Source: Salegentibacter tibetensis
GTDB taxonomy: Bacteria > Bacteroidota > Bacteroidia > Flavobacteriales > Flavobacteriaceae
Length of the DNA: 64,000 bases
NCBI RefSeq assembly: GCF_020164485.1
Contig: NZ_JAIQZA010000006.1
Span: 1-64,000, forward strand
Direction: 5' to 3'
Shown: positions 26,211 to 34,489 of the stretch, piece after piece
Layout of the letters: each line of letters begins with the position of its first letter
Position numbering within the stretch: the first letter of the stretch is position 1
Notes under the pieces: model-generated
The model's database searches: none
Told to the model about the DNA's origin: nothing
Seen by the model: only the letters and a program-made list of their open reading frames with translations
Made by a program: the position numbers and the translations under genes

Positions 26211-26302
26211 GAGATTGCTTCAGCCGCCAAAAAAGCGGCTTCGCAGTGATGTCTGGCTTTATTTTTTCCGTCATTGCGAAGCTTTTTAGGTGAAGCAATC
26301 TC
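26211..26302. repeat. Intergenic repeat, family 2 (GAGATTGCTTC type)
   Basis: The 12-bp arms GAGATTGCTTCA (26211-26222) and TGAAGCAATCTC (26291-26302) are exact complements. Inner arms GCTTCGCAGTGATG and CGTCATTGCGAAGC are near complements, giving a long imperfect palindrome. It resembles the widespread GTCATTGCGA...GAAGCAATCTC intergenic repeats. It lies between convergent hisS and the aldo/keto reductase gene. Confidence 0.65.
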
Positions 26303-26326
26303 AAAGCAATAACGAATTTTTATTTC

Positions 26327-27283
26327 CTACGCGGTTTCACTCGCTTTATTCAAAGCTTCCATATCTTCTTTAGATAGCGAAACTTCAACTGCTTCAGTAA
26401 AAGATTTGAGGTGGGAAGATTGAGTAGCGCTGGCAATTGGGGCGCTTACCCCGGGCTTGTTCATTAACCAGGCAAGGGCTAAACCGGCTTGTGAAATATT
26501 GTGTTTTTCTGAAATTTCATCAAGGGATTTCAGAACTTTTTCTCCACGTTCATTCAGAAATTTATCGGCGAATATTTTTCGTTCTTTGCCTTCAAAATCT
26601 TCTTTTTTACGGTATTTTCCCGTGAGAAAGCCACTTGCGAGGGAAAAATAGGGGATCACCCCTAAATTATTTTTAGTACAAATTTCTTCGATTTCTCCTT
26701 CAAATTTATCGCGTACCATTAAATTATATTCAGGCTGAAAAACCTCATAGGAAGGTAAATCTTTGTCGGCGGCATCGTCTATTGATTTCTGTAATCTTTC
26801 CGCAGAAAAATTTGAAGCTCCTATATGTTTTATTTCACCACTTTCCATAAATTTTTGGTAAGCTTCCAGGGCTTCATTTACCGGGGTTTCCCCATCATCG
26901 AAATGCGTAAAATAAAGATCAATATAATCGGTTTGCAGTCTTAAAAGTGAATCTTTAACCGCGCCGGTAAGATAATCAATAGAACTATTTTTAGGCCCAC
27001 CGGGCTGTAAACTGGAACCGCCCTTGGTGATTAAAGTGATCTTATTCCGTATTTTGCGTTCCTTCATCCATTTTCCAATAATCCTTTCTGAAGTGCCGTG
27101 CGGAACGCCATTGGCCCAACGGGAATAAACATCTGCCGTGTCTATTGTGTTAAAACCCAGCTCAAAAAGCTCATCCAGCATTTTAAAAGATTCTTTTTCG
27201 TCTAAAGTCCACCCAAAAACATTTCCACCAAAAATAATCGGTGCTGATTTTAATCCAGACTTTCCTAATTTAACTTTATCCAT
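26327..27283 (-). CDS. Aldo/keto reductase
   Basis: This 318-residue NADPH-dependent oxidoreductase has a TIM-barrel fold. The catalytic tetrad can be placed: Asp and Tyr in DTADVYSRW (about 50-58), Lys in LITKGG (about 82-87) and His in YFTHFDD (about 124-130). The C-terminal cofactor region contains APIASATQSSHL. It is closest to the YajO/potassium-channel beta-subunit-like reductases. The start was set at the ATG opening MDKVKLGKSGLK, as homologues begin there; an upstream ATG at 27310 would add nine residues. The substrate is unknown. Confidence 0.9.
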   Translation of the reverse strand: MDKVKLGKSGLKSAPIIFGGNVFGWTLDEKESFKMLDELFELGFNTIDTADVYSRWANGVPHGTSERIIGKWMKERKIRNKITLITKGGSSLQPGGPKNSSIDYLTGAVKDSLLRLQTDYIDLYFTHFDDGETPVNEALEAYQKFMESGEIKHIGASNFSAERLQKSIDDAADKDLPSYEVFQPEYNLMVRDKFEGEIEEICTKNNLGVIPYFSLASGFLTGKYRKKEDFEGKERKIFADKFLNERGEKVLKSLDEISEKHNISQAGLALAWLMNKPGVSAPIASATQSSHLKSFTEAVEVSLSKEDMEALNKASETA

Positions 27284-27424
27284 TTTATTGCTTTTTCTAA
27301 AATTAGGCATCAGTTAAAAGAAATAAGAATTATGATTAGGGTTTTGGATAGATTTAACTTTGATATCGTCTGGGATAATTTAAATGAACTTAATCGAGAT
27401 GATGGTAAAATATAGACAGTGAGA

Positions 27425-27634
27425 TTAATAATCTGTACTATTTTCTTCTTCCGTATTGGTTCTCTTTCGCCATATCACGTAAATAGCAGCAATTGTTCCC
27501 AATCCTAATACTAAAGCAAATAGTTTTGGAGGTGCATCCAACGTATTTGCCTGTTCAAAAGTAAAGGAACCAAACATGACGAAACTTCCTGCTAAAACTC
27601 CAAGCGTCATTAATATTTTTGATACGAGTTTCAT
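27425..27634 (-). CDS. Small two-helix membrane protein
   Basis: This 69-residue protein has two hydrophobic segments (about 5-24 and 37-55) joined by a short polar loop and an acidic tail ending NTEEENSTDY. I do not recognise a named family, but the coding pattern and clean start (ATG after an AT-rich leader) suggest a real gene. It is not part of an obvious operon. The role is unknown. Confidence 0.55.
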   Translation of the reverse strand: MKLVSKILMTLGVLAGSFVMFGSFTFEQANTLDAPPKLFALVLGLGTIAAIYVIWRKRTNTEEENSTDY

Positions 27635-27824
27635 ACACCTTATATTTTCAAGATTCGATTGCGATAGAAGTTTTAAGATAACCGATATGAACTAGCGGAA
27701 GGTTAATTTAAGGTCAACTAATTGTTAAGACTGAATTTTATTTAATCAGATATTTATTTATATATTTTTTACAGGTTTTTAGTCACTTTTTAGATGGTGG
27801 GAGCAAGGAGTATTTCTTATACTA

Positions 27825-28206
27825 ATGAGACTTGAAGAAATGAAAAGCAATGGAAGTTTTTACAATTTTAATTTTTGGTTTGTTGCTACGACAGTAATGA
27901 CATTATTCAGTTACGTGTTTTCTAATTTTAAATCGAAACAGTTTAAGGCGCCAGAGTTGCTGAATAGTTTAATTTTCAGATCTGAAATAATTAAACTAAA
28001 ACCTTCAAAAAATTACTTTTTAGCTTGGTTTATACATTTTGGAATATGTGGTTTGTTGCCGGAATTATTGGGGTCTTCGGTTGGAAAACGATGTTTAATT
28101 AAAAAGGAATCCGTCTGAAATTGACTTCCGCCAATTCTATCTACAACTTATTATCGCCCATATTTTATTCGGAATAAGCGCGGCTTTGTTACTCTCTTAT
28201 TTCTAA
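27825..28206 (+). pseudogene. Decayed membrane-protein gene with two frame changes
   Basis: Three consecutive pieces read as one protein only if the frame is changed twice. The first frame runs from the ATG at 27825 to about 28040 (ending NYFLAWFIHF). The second frame (about 28042-28103) gives WFVAGIIGVFGWKTMFN. The third frame (about 28110-28206) gives PSEIDFRQFYLQLIIAHILF and more hydrophobic residues to a TAA. I recall a flavobacterial family of about 140-150 residues with this order of motifs, which would also imply an internal deletion after AWFIHF. An intact 97-codon frame exists at the 5' end, but its last 30 codons look out of frame. Confidence 0.6.
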
Positions 28207-28865
28207 TTGATTTGCTCTGGAATTTCAGTAATTCCTAAAACAGAAAAATCAGGATTTTCAGCTAATTCAAATAAATTTTTCCCGGGCCTTTCAACAAAAC
28301 AGGTTTGAAGTTTTGCCCTTTTTGCCCCCATAATATCCCAGGCGTGGGCGGCAACCATCAATGCCCTTTTTGGAGTTACCTGATATTTTCTAAGAATATG
28401 CTTATAGCTTTCAGGATGGGGTTTGTATTTTTTTATTTCCTCAACACTATGGATTCCGTCAAAATAAGAATCAATTTCAGCAAATTTCAGCTGTACTTTT
28501 AGAATATCTGGTTTACCATTACTAAAAGCAATCAGCTTATAACCTTCATTTTTCAATTGTTCCAAACCGGGTTTTACATCGGGATAGGGCGGAAGCTTCG
28601 TGATTTCCGAAAGAATATTCTTAATTTCTGGATCAGAAAATTCTTTATCAAACTTTCCCGAAATCATCTTAAAGGTAGCTGCGGCAATTTCACTAAAATT
28701 GCTGTAATTTCCGGTAGTGGTTTCCACCAGTGAATAGTGTAGCAGTTTGGGGAACCAAACATCAAAACCCATTTCGTTTTGCAGCGCGGCATTTACCTCT
28801 TCCTTTAAAGGGATTAAATTTAAAAGGGTTTCATTTACATCAAAAATTATGATTTTGGGCTTCAT
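28203..28865 (-). CDS. Haloacid dehalogenase type II (HAD hydrolase)
   Basis: This 220-residue HAD-superfamily hydrolase has the nucleophile Asp in IIIFDVNETLL (about 5-15), motif II Ser in LIAFSNGKPD (about 112-121), motif III Lys in KKYKPHPESY (about 146-155) and motif IV in AAHAWDIMGAKRA (about 171-183). This arrangement is typical of L-2-haloacid dehalogenase-like proteins, but many members act on phosphates or are uncharacterised. Its stop overlaps the last codon of the decayed plus-strand gene by 4 bases. Confidence 0.88.
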   Translation of the reverse strand: MKPKIIIFDVNETLLNLIPLKEEVNAALQNEMGFDVWFPKLLHYSLVETTTGNYSNFSEIAAATFKMISGKFDKEFSDPEIKNILSEITKLPPYPDVKPGLEQLKNEGYKLIAFSNGKPDILKVQLKFAEIDSYFDGIHSVEEIKKYKPHPESYKHILRKYQVTPKRALMVAAHAWDIMGAKRAKLQTCFVERPGKNLFELAENPDFSVLGITEIPEQIN

Positions 28866-28920
28866 TACTAAGAGGTTTTGAAAAGGAAAGATAAGTTTTC
28901 TTTAGATAAAAAGCATAAAA

Positions 28921-28946
28921 AAATCCCTCCTGAAAAGAAGGGATTT
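28921..28946 (-). terminator. Terminator following tRNA-Met
   Basis: On the minus strand the stem AAATCCC / GGGATTT (with extra imperfect pairs inside) is followed by a run of T. It starts 4 bases after the tRNA 3' end. Confidence 0.75.
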
Positions 28947-28950
28947 CTTG

Positions 28951-29024
28951 TAGCGAGACCGAGATTTGAACTCGGGACCTCCGGGTTATGAATCCGACGC
29001 TCTAACCAACTGAGCTACCTCGCC
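28951..29024 (-). tRNA. tRNA-Met (anticodon CAT)
   Basis: A 74-base cloverleaf is read on the minus strand. The acceptor stem GGCGAGG pairs with TCTCGCT and is followed by discriminator A. The D-arm is GCTC-AGTTGGTTA-GAGC, the anticodon loop is TTCATAA with CAT, and the T-arm contains GTTCAAATC. CCA is not encoded. The T54-type loop and the acceptor pairing at position 1-72 (G-U, not a mismatch) fit elongator rather than initiator tRNA. A Lys/Ile2-type lysidine tRNA cannot be fully excluded by eye. The flanking gap (28866-29205) holds only this gene and its terminator. Confidence 0.93.
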
Positions 29025-29205
29025 ATTTTTATTGTAATCCTGCTAGTAGCCTGACTTTACAAGCATTCGAGGTAATTGTGAATGCGGGTGCAAATATATA
29101 AACATTTTGTATTGCTACAAACATTATTTTCTAAAATATTTATTTTGTTTTCTTTTTATCCTTCCAATTAATATCTATATTGCCCGAAACTAATTAAATC
29201 TAAAA

Positions 29206-29595
29206 ATGGAAGATAAGATAAAGTACGAAATGGAATTTCCAATTCAAGCTTCTCCTTCATTGTTATACCAATATATATCAACCCCTTCAGGATTAAGTGA
29301 ATGGTATGCAGATAATGTAAATTCACGGGGCGAATTGTTTACTTTTATTTGGGAAGGAAGTGAAGAAAAAGCCAAATTGGTAAGCAAAAAAAGTGATGAA
29401 CGCGTAAAATTTAAATGGCTTGATGATGAAGACACTCCATATTTTTTCGAAATAAGAATTCAGGTAGACGAAATCACCAAAGATGTCTCAATAATGATTA
29501 CCGATTATGCCGAAGATGACGATGAAATTGAAGAAGGCAAAATGCTTTGGGAAAATATGATCTCAAACCTTAAACAGGTGCTGGGATCGGTTTAA
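29206..29595 (+). CDS. START-like domain protein
   Basis: This 129-residue acidic, cytosolic protein has a START/AHSA1-like fold. The domain begins EFPIQASPSLLYQYISTPSG (about 10-29), passes LSEWYADNV, and ends in a C-terminal helix (LWENMISNLKQVLG). It belongs to a Bacteroidota-specific START-like family with unknown ligand. It stands just upstream of the class IV aminotransferase, but a terminator separates the two. Its last codons overlap the -33 region of the next gene's promoter. Confidence 0.82.
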   Translation: MEDKIKYEMEFPIQASPSLLYQYISTPSGLSEWYADNVNSRGELFTFIWEGSEEKAKLVSKKSDERVKFKWLDDEDTPYFFEIRIQVDEITKDVSIMITDYAEDDDEIEEGKMLWENMISNLKQVLGSV

Positions 29596-29621
29596 TATTC
29601 CTTAGATAAACATTACCTTTG
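29591..29621 (+). promoter_or_regulatory. Promoter for the class IV aminotransferase gene
   Basis: TTTA (29591-29594), a 19-base spacer and TACCTTTG (29614-29621) match the Bacteroidota consensus with a single change. The last base of the -7 box is the first base of a terminator stem, and the start codon is only 26 bases downstream. Confidence 0.6.
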
Positions 29622-29647
29622 CCCCGTTCTAAAAACGGGGCTTTTTT
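29621..29647 (+). terminator. Terminator directly abutting a start codon
   Basis: The stem GCCCCGTT with AACGGGGC-type partner (29621-29642) has an A-rich loop and is followed by six T, the last of which is followed within two bases by the ATG at 29648. It ends the START-like gene transcript. Confidence 0.75.
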
Positions 29648-30493
29648 ATGATAAATCTAAACGGAAATTTAGTAGAAGACAACCAGGCATCGCTTTCGGT
29701 AACCAATCGCGGATATGCCTATGGCGATGCAGTTTTTGAAACCATTCGCATAATTAGCGGAAAAATAATGTTCTGGGAGGATCATTATTTTAGGCTTATG
29801 GCTTCTATGCGTATTATGCGTATGGAAATTCCCGCAAATTTCTCTCCTGAATTTCTTGAAGAAGAGATTCTTGATCTGGTTAAAGAAAATGGCCTAGATA
29901 CCACTGCGGCGCGTGTAAAATTTTCAGCCTATCGCGAGGAGGGTGGATATTACAGGCCTGTAACCCGTGAAATTGGATTTATAATCACTACGGAAGAACT
30001 TTCTGACGCTTTTTATTTGTTGAATGAAGATAATTATGAAGTAGAACTTTTTAAAGATCATTACATTACCAGTGGCTTATTCTCTACCATTAAATCAAAC
30101 AATCGCGCGATAAACGTTCTGGGAAGTATTTTTGCTTCTGAAAATGGATATGAAAACTGCTTTTTAATTAATGAAAAGAAAAACGTGGTTGAAGCTTTAA
30201 ACGGAAATTTATTCTTGGTAAAAGGCGACAAGATCAAAACACCGCCGCTAACCGATGGGGCATTGAACGGGATTACAAGGAAAAAATTACTGGAAATCAT
30301 AAAAACCCTACCGGAATTAACCTTAGAAGAAACTTCAATTTCCCCCTTTGAACTTCAGAAAGCTGATGAATTGTTTATTACCAATGTAATTAAAGGAATA
30401 CAGCCGGTTACAAAATACCGTAAAAAGAAGTTTGAGAATAAAGTAGCAAAAGATTTGCTTTCCAAATTAAACGTGAAAGCGAGATTGGGTTAG
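29648..30493 (+). CDS. Aminotransferase class IV (PabC / branched-chain aminotransferase-like)
   Basis: This 281-residue PLP enzyme has a fold type IV signature. NRGYAYGDAVFETIRI (about 21-36) is the usual opening. The PLP Lys lies in STIKSNNRAINVLG (about 145-158), and NGNLFLVKGDKIKTPPL and GALNGITRKKLLEI follow. Bacteroidota homologues serve as 4-amino-4-deoxychorismate lyase for folate synthesis or as D-amino-acid/branched-chain aminotransferases; the sequence alone does not decide. Its stop overlaps yqgE's stop by 4 bases. Confidence 0.85.
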   Translation: MINLNGNLVEDNQASLSVTNRGYAYGDAVFETIRIISGKIMFWEDHYFRLMASMRIMRMEIPANFSPEFLEEEILDLVKENGLDTTAARVKFSAYREEGGYYRPVTREIGFIITTEELSDAFYLLNEDNYEVELFKDHYITSGLFSTIKSNNRAINVLGSIFASENGYENCFLINEKKNVVEALNGNLFLVKGDKIKTPPLTDGALNGITRKKLLEIIKTLPELTLEETSISPFELQKADELFITNVIKGIQPVTKYRKKKFENKVAKDLLSKLNVKARLG

Positions 30494-31050
30494 TTGTAAC
30501 TTGGGTTTTCAGGGGCGTTGGACCATAAAAGGTATTCTCCGCCAAGTTGCATCATTTTATCTTTCCAGAAAGAGCGGTAAGGACGCTCTATAATATCTTT
30601 AGGATCTTCGTTGGTGGTAACTATCCAGGAATGTGAATTTAGCTCTTCGTTCAATTGATTTGCATCCCAACCGGAATACCCCAAAAAGAACCGTATTTCT
30701 TTTTCGCTAATTAAATCCTGATTAATAAGCTCTGTAACCACATCAAAATTACCACCCCAGTAAATGCCATTGGCAATTTCTACACTTTGCGGAATAAGAT
30801 CCGGTATTTTATGAATAAAGTAAAGGTTGTCCTGTTCTACAGGTCCGCCATTGTAGATTTTAAAATTTGCGGAAAGGTCTGGAACGAGGTCTTTTAAAGT
30901 AAAATCCAATGCTTTATTAAGTATAAAACCTACAGAACCCGCTTCAGAATGATCTGCAAGCAAAACCACAGAGCGGTTAAATGCTACATCCCCAATAATG
31001 GATGGTTCTGCTACCAATAGATGGCCTTTGGTTGGTTTTAAAGCGATCAT
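30490..31050 (-). CDS. YqgE/AlgH family protein
   Basis: This 186-residue member of the YqgE/AlgH family is recognised by KGHLLVAEPSI near the N-terminus, FNRSVVLLADHSEAGSVGFILNK (in two pieces, about 24-46), YNGGPVEQDNLYFIHK and FLGYSGWDANQLNEEL (about 121-136). The family fold is known but not its function. It follows the HU gene on the same strand after a terminator. Confidence 0.93.
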   Translation of the reverse strand: MIALKPTKGHLLVAEPSIIGDVAFNRSVVLLADHSEAGSVGFILNKALDFTLKDLVPDLSANFKIYNGGPVEQDNLYFIHKIPDLIPQSVEIANGIYWGGNFDVVTELINQDLISEKEIRFFLGYSGWDANQLNEELNSHSWIVTTNEDPKDIIERPYRSFWKDKMMQLGGEYLLWSNAPENPSYN

Positions 31051-31120
31051 TACAGCATTGTTTTTAACTAAGCTAACATTAATTTAAAAAAAAATCAAAT
31101 AAAATGCTAAAGTATTTTAA

Positions 31121-31149
31121 TTTAAAAAGCCTCCCGGCTGGGAGGCTTT
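31121..31149 (-). terminator. Terminator of the HU gene
   Basis: On the minus strand a 10-bp stem (AAAGCCTCCC / GGGAGGCTTT) with a 4-base loop is followed by TTTTTAAA. It sits 24 bases after the HU stop codon. Confidence 0.85.
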
Positions 31150-31172
31150 CAATCTTTTACTAATACAAATTA

Positions 31173-31445
31173 TTAGTTTACAGCTTTTTGTAAATCTGCT
31201 CCGGCCTTAAATTTAACTACATTTTTAGCAGCAATTTTAATGGTTTTTCCGGTTTGTGGGTTTCTTCCTTCACGGGCAGCTCTTTTAGAAACTGACCAAG
31301 ATCCAAATCCTACTAGAGAAACACGATCTCCTTTTTTAAGAGACTTTTCTACGTTTTCCAGGAAAGATTCTAAGGCTTTTTTTGCTGCTGCTTTTGAGAT
31401 TCCAGCGTTTTCAGCCATTGCATCAATTAAATCTGTTTTGTTCAT
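31173..31445 (-). CDS. HU-family DNA-binding protein
   Basis: This 90-residue histone-like protein bends DNA as a dimer. It opens [25 protein letters not shown], in two pieces, and has the HU arm signature [21 protein letters not shown] (about 46-66, with the intercalating Pro). The length is typical. It is transcribed alone, with a consensus-like promoter and a strong terminator, as expected for an abundant nucleoid protein. Confidence 0.96.
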   Translation of the reverse strand: MNKTDLIDAMAENAGISKAAAKKALESFLENVEKSLKKGDRVSLVGFGSWSVSKRAAREGRNPQTGKTIKIAAKNVVKFKAGADLQKAVN

Positions 31446-31496
31446 AATTTGAATTTTAAATAAATTGTTGGTTAAACATTCTGTTAAATTGCTTTA

Positions 31497-31527
31497 CAAA
31501 TTTATATGGAATTCTCGGCCGTGCAAG
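31497..31527 (-). promoter_or_regulatory. Promoter of the HU gene
   Basis: On the minus strand CTTG (31524-31527), a 19-base spacer and TAAATTTG (31497-31504) match TTTG-N19-TAnnTTTG with one change. The leader is about 50 bases. Confidence 0.6.
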
Positions 31528-31630
31528 TAATATCAAGGGAAATGCAGGATATTGTTAATAAGTCGGCTATTTTGTTAATAAACAAGTCTAATTTTAGTTG
31601 ATTTTTATCCGTTTCAGCAACCATAAGGCC

Positions 31631-32581
31631 TTAGCGGAATTTTGCTGTTTCCGAAAAATTGTATCCGTTTAAAAGTGATTTCACATCCATTTTTCGCTTT
31701 CCTGGAAGTTGTAATTCTTCAATAATAAGATAACCGCCCTGTGCTGCTACCTTCAGCATTTTATCTTCAATAATAATGCTTCCATTTTCCAGAGCATGAC
31801 TTGCAGATTCTTTTCTACAATGATAAATCTTTACTTTTTCTTCTTTCTTATCGTTAAACAAAATGCACCAGGCTGCCGGATAAGGGTTTAGACCCCGAAT
31901 CAGGTTATAAATTTGATTTAACGGATTGCTCCAATTGATCTTAGTATTCTCTTTATTTAACTTGGGGGCATCTTTTAGTAACTCGTCTAATGGCTGGGGA
32001 GTAGGAGAGAGATCGCCTTTTTCTATAAGCTGAAGGGTTTCTACCACCAGGCCAGAGCCCAGTTCCATTAGTTTATCGTGAAGTTCGCCAGCGCTTTCTT
32101 TAGGAGTTATATCAATTTCTTTTTGAAGGATCATCGCACCGGTATCTATCTTTTCATCTAAAAAGAATGTTGAAACACCGGTTTTTGTTTCATTATTAAT
32201 AATGGCCCAGTTTATTGGTGCAGCGCCCCGATACTGCGGGAGCAGGGAAGCGTGAAGGTTAAAAGTGCCATATTCTGGTAAGTCCCAAACCACTTTAGGC
32301 AACATTCTAAAAGCAACCACGACCTGAAGGTTGGGGTCAAGAGCTTTAAGTTCTTCAATAAACTTTCCATCTTTCAAATTTGTAGGCTGTAAAACCTTTA
32401 AACCTTTGCTAACTGCGAATTTCTTTACCGGGCTCTCCTGTAATTTTCTTCCGCGACCAGCCGGTTTATCAGGGGCAGTAATTACACCAACCACATTATA
32501 ATCGGCGTTTAGGATGCTTTCCAGGCTTGCCACGGCGAAATCTGGCGTACCCATAAATACTATTCTTAGTGATCTCATCAT
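31631..32581 (-). CDS. fmt: Methionyl-tRNA formyltransferase
   Basis: This 316-residue enzyme formylates initiator Met-tRNA using 10-formyl-tetrahydrofolate. It carries MGTPDFAV near the N-terminus and the catalytic Asn-His-Asp set within FNLHASLLPQYRGAAPINW (about 107-125) and EKIDTGAMI (about 144-152). The C-terminal OB-fold begins near residue 205. Its ATG overlaps the recQ TGA (ATGA), pointing to translational coupling. A second ATG at the next codon is possible. Confidence 0.97.
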   Translation of the reverse strand: MMRSLRIVFMGTPDFAVASLESILNADYNVVGVITAPDKPAGRGRKLQESPVKKFAVSKGLKVLQPTNLKDGKFIEELKALDPNLQVVVAFRMLPKVVWDLPEYGTFNLHASLLPQYRGAAPINWAIINNETKTGVSTFFLDEKIDTGAMILQKEIDITPKESAGELHDKLMELGSGLVVETLQLIEKGDLSPTPQPLDELLKDAPKLNKENTKINWSNPLNQIYNLIRGLNPYPAAWCILFNDKKEEKVKIYHCRKESASHALENGSIIIEDKMLKVAAQGGYLIIEELQLPGKRKMDVKSLLNGYNFSETAKFR

Positions 32582-34479
32582 TTATTTATTTTGTAAATAT
32601 TCCCTGACTTTCGGGAAATTAGTTCTTTGTCTAATAATAAGCGTAATACCTCTAAAACCTGTTCTTCAGGATAATTTATAACTCCAGTTAATTCTCTTGA
32701 AGAAGATTCTGAAGTTTTTAAAACTTTTATTATCTCTTTGTAAATCGCATTTTTAAGTTCCCTGGTTAAGGGCGCAGCTTGTTTTAGACAAACTGAGCAG
32801 ATACCGCAGTTTTCTTCTTTTTCTTCTCCAAAATATGCCAGGAGTTGTTTACTCCGGCAAATCTTATCGTTTTCTAAATAAGCTAAAACCGAATCAATTT
32901 TTTCTTTTTTAGATTTATTATGTTGCTTTATATATGGCGCTAGCGGAAAAATCACCAAATCGTCTTCCCGTGGAACCAAAAATAATACGGTAGCATCGTG
33001 TTCGGTGAAAACGTATTCCAGCACCTGGTCTTTTTCCAGTTCTTCGAGGAATTTAAGCGCCATTTTCTGATCTACGTTAGATTTTTTGCACACCGAAGCC
33101 AGGTCTATCACGGTTTTATTTTCCAGGATTCCGCCATAAGTCCGTAGAAGAGCTTTTACAAAGCTTTCGTATTTCTGATTTTGATCTAAATAATACTGAA
33201 GTTGCCGGCCGGAAATCGTAAAATAAGCGCTTGTTTTTTTATGAAATTCCTTTGAGAGTTTTAACACGCTGCACCGATCTAAAAGCTGAAGTACCTCGTA
33301 TGTTTTTGAGAATGGAAGTTCGTATTGGGCGCAAAATTGGGAAAAACTAAAATTGTGTTCGGTTTCTTCCCCTTCTCCATAAGCGATCCGAAAATAGGTG
33401 TTTAGCTTTTTATAAACCAGTTTTACATCTTCCAGCTGCGGTAAATTTGCAAGAAACTGATTCTTTAAAACCGGAACATCGCTTTTATTGGTAAGAATAG
33501 TTGCGAGAGCTTTTTCGCCATCCCTACCGGCGCGGCCGGCTTCCTGAAAATAACTTTCTATAGATTCAGGAAGATTTAAGTGAATTACCTGCCTAACATC
33601 AGGCTTGTCTATTCCCATTCCAAAAGCGGTGGTGGCTACCATTACTTGATGCTTGTTTTCCAGCCAACCGTTCAATCTTTTGGTTTTCTCTTTGGGTTGT
33701 AAACCGCCGTGAAAAGCATCAGCTTTATAGCCTTTTTTGTTTAATAAGTCAGCAATCTCCAGGCTTGCTTTTCGGCTTCGGACATAGATTATCGCTGCTT
33801 CGTTTTTATTATACAGTAATTGGTATAAGCGGTAATATTTATCTTCAGCTATTAAAACATTGTAGGCAATATTCGGCCGATAAAAAGAATCTTTTAGAAC
33901 TTCAATATCTTCCAGTTCTAACTCCTTTACAATATCTTTTACCACCGCCGGAGTTGCAGTTGCGGTAAGTGCGATAAATGGTGTGCCGGGCTTTAAATCT
34001 TTTAAGAGCGAAATATTGCGGTAAGCTGGCCTAAAATCGTGGCCCCACTGCGAAATACAATGTGCTTCATCTACAGCGATAAGGTTTACATTCATCAATT
34101 TAATACGTTCCTGTACCAGATCCTGTTGTAGCCTTTCAGGAGAGAGGTAAAGAAATTTATAATTTCCGTAGATACAATTATCCAGAGCGGCATCAAGATC
34201 GCGATAAGCCATTCCGCCAATTAAGGCCATTGCTTTTATGCCCTTTTGTTGAAGCGCGTTTACCTGATCTTCCATTAGAGCTACCAGCGGAGAAACTACA
34301 ATACAAATTCCTTCCTGGATTAATGCAGGGATTTGAAAACAAATTGATTTTCCTCCCCCGGTTGGCATTAAGGCCAACACATTCTTTTGCTCCAGGAGCC
34401 TTTCAATTACGGGTTCCTGTAGCGGTCTGAAGGACGAATGTCCCCAGTATTTTTTTAGTATGTGGTGCGCGTCCTGCAA
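32578..34479 (-). CDS. recQ: RecQ-family DNA helicase without HRDC domain
   Basis: This 633-residue 3'-5' DNA helicase has motif 0 FRPLQ, Walker A MPTGGGKSICFQ (about 38-49), the DEAH box VDEAHCISQWGHDFRP (about 136-151), motif III ALTATATP and motif VI QEAGRAGRDG (about 312-321). The RQC zinc site is C-x16-C-x2-C-x2-C near residues 540-563, then a winged helix. The C-terminal HRDC domain of E. coli RecQ is absent, which is usual for shorter Bacteroidota homologues. It overlaps fmt by 4 bases and follows an ATPase gene by 10 bases. Confidence 0.94.
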   Translation of the reverse strand: MQDAHHILKKYWGHSSFRPLQEPVIERLLEQKNVLALMPTGGGKSICFQIPALIQEGICIVVSPLVALMEDQVNALQQKGIKAMALIGGMAYRDLDAALDNCIYGNYKFLYLSPERLQQDLVQERIKLMNVNLIAVDEAHCISQWGHDFRPAYRNISLLKDLKPGTPFIALTATATPAVVKDIVKELELEDIEVLKDSFYRPNIAYNVLIAEDKYYRLYQLLYNKNEAAIIYVRSRKASLEIADLLNKKGYKADAFHGGLQPKEKTKRLNGWLENKHQVMVATTAFGMGIDKPDVRQVIHLNLPESIESYFQEAGRAGRDGEKALATILTNKSDVPVLKNQFLANLPQLEDVKLVYKKLNTYFRIAYGEGEETEHNFSFSQFCAQYELPFSKTYEVLQLLDRCSVLKLSKEFHKKTSAYFTISGRQLQYYLDQNQKYESFVKALLRTYGGILENKTVIDLASVCKKSNVDQKMALKFLEELEKDQVLEYVFTEHDATVLFLVPREDDLVIFPLAPYIKQHNKSKKEKIDSVLAYLENDKICRSKQLLAYFGEEKEENCGICSVCLKQAAPLTRELKNAIYKEIIKVLKTSESSSRELTGVINYPEEQVLEVLRLLLDKELISRKSGNIYKINK

Positions 34480-34489
34480 ATAGCCTGAA

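Noticed and set aside
27332-27415. A 27-codon open frame on the plus strand upstream of the aldo/keto reductase gene
   Set aside because: It has plausible amino-acid content (ILDRFNFDIVWDNL-like), but no promoter, operon partner or known family; it may be chance or part of a gene remnant.
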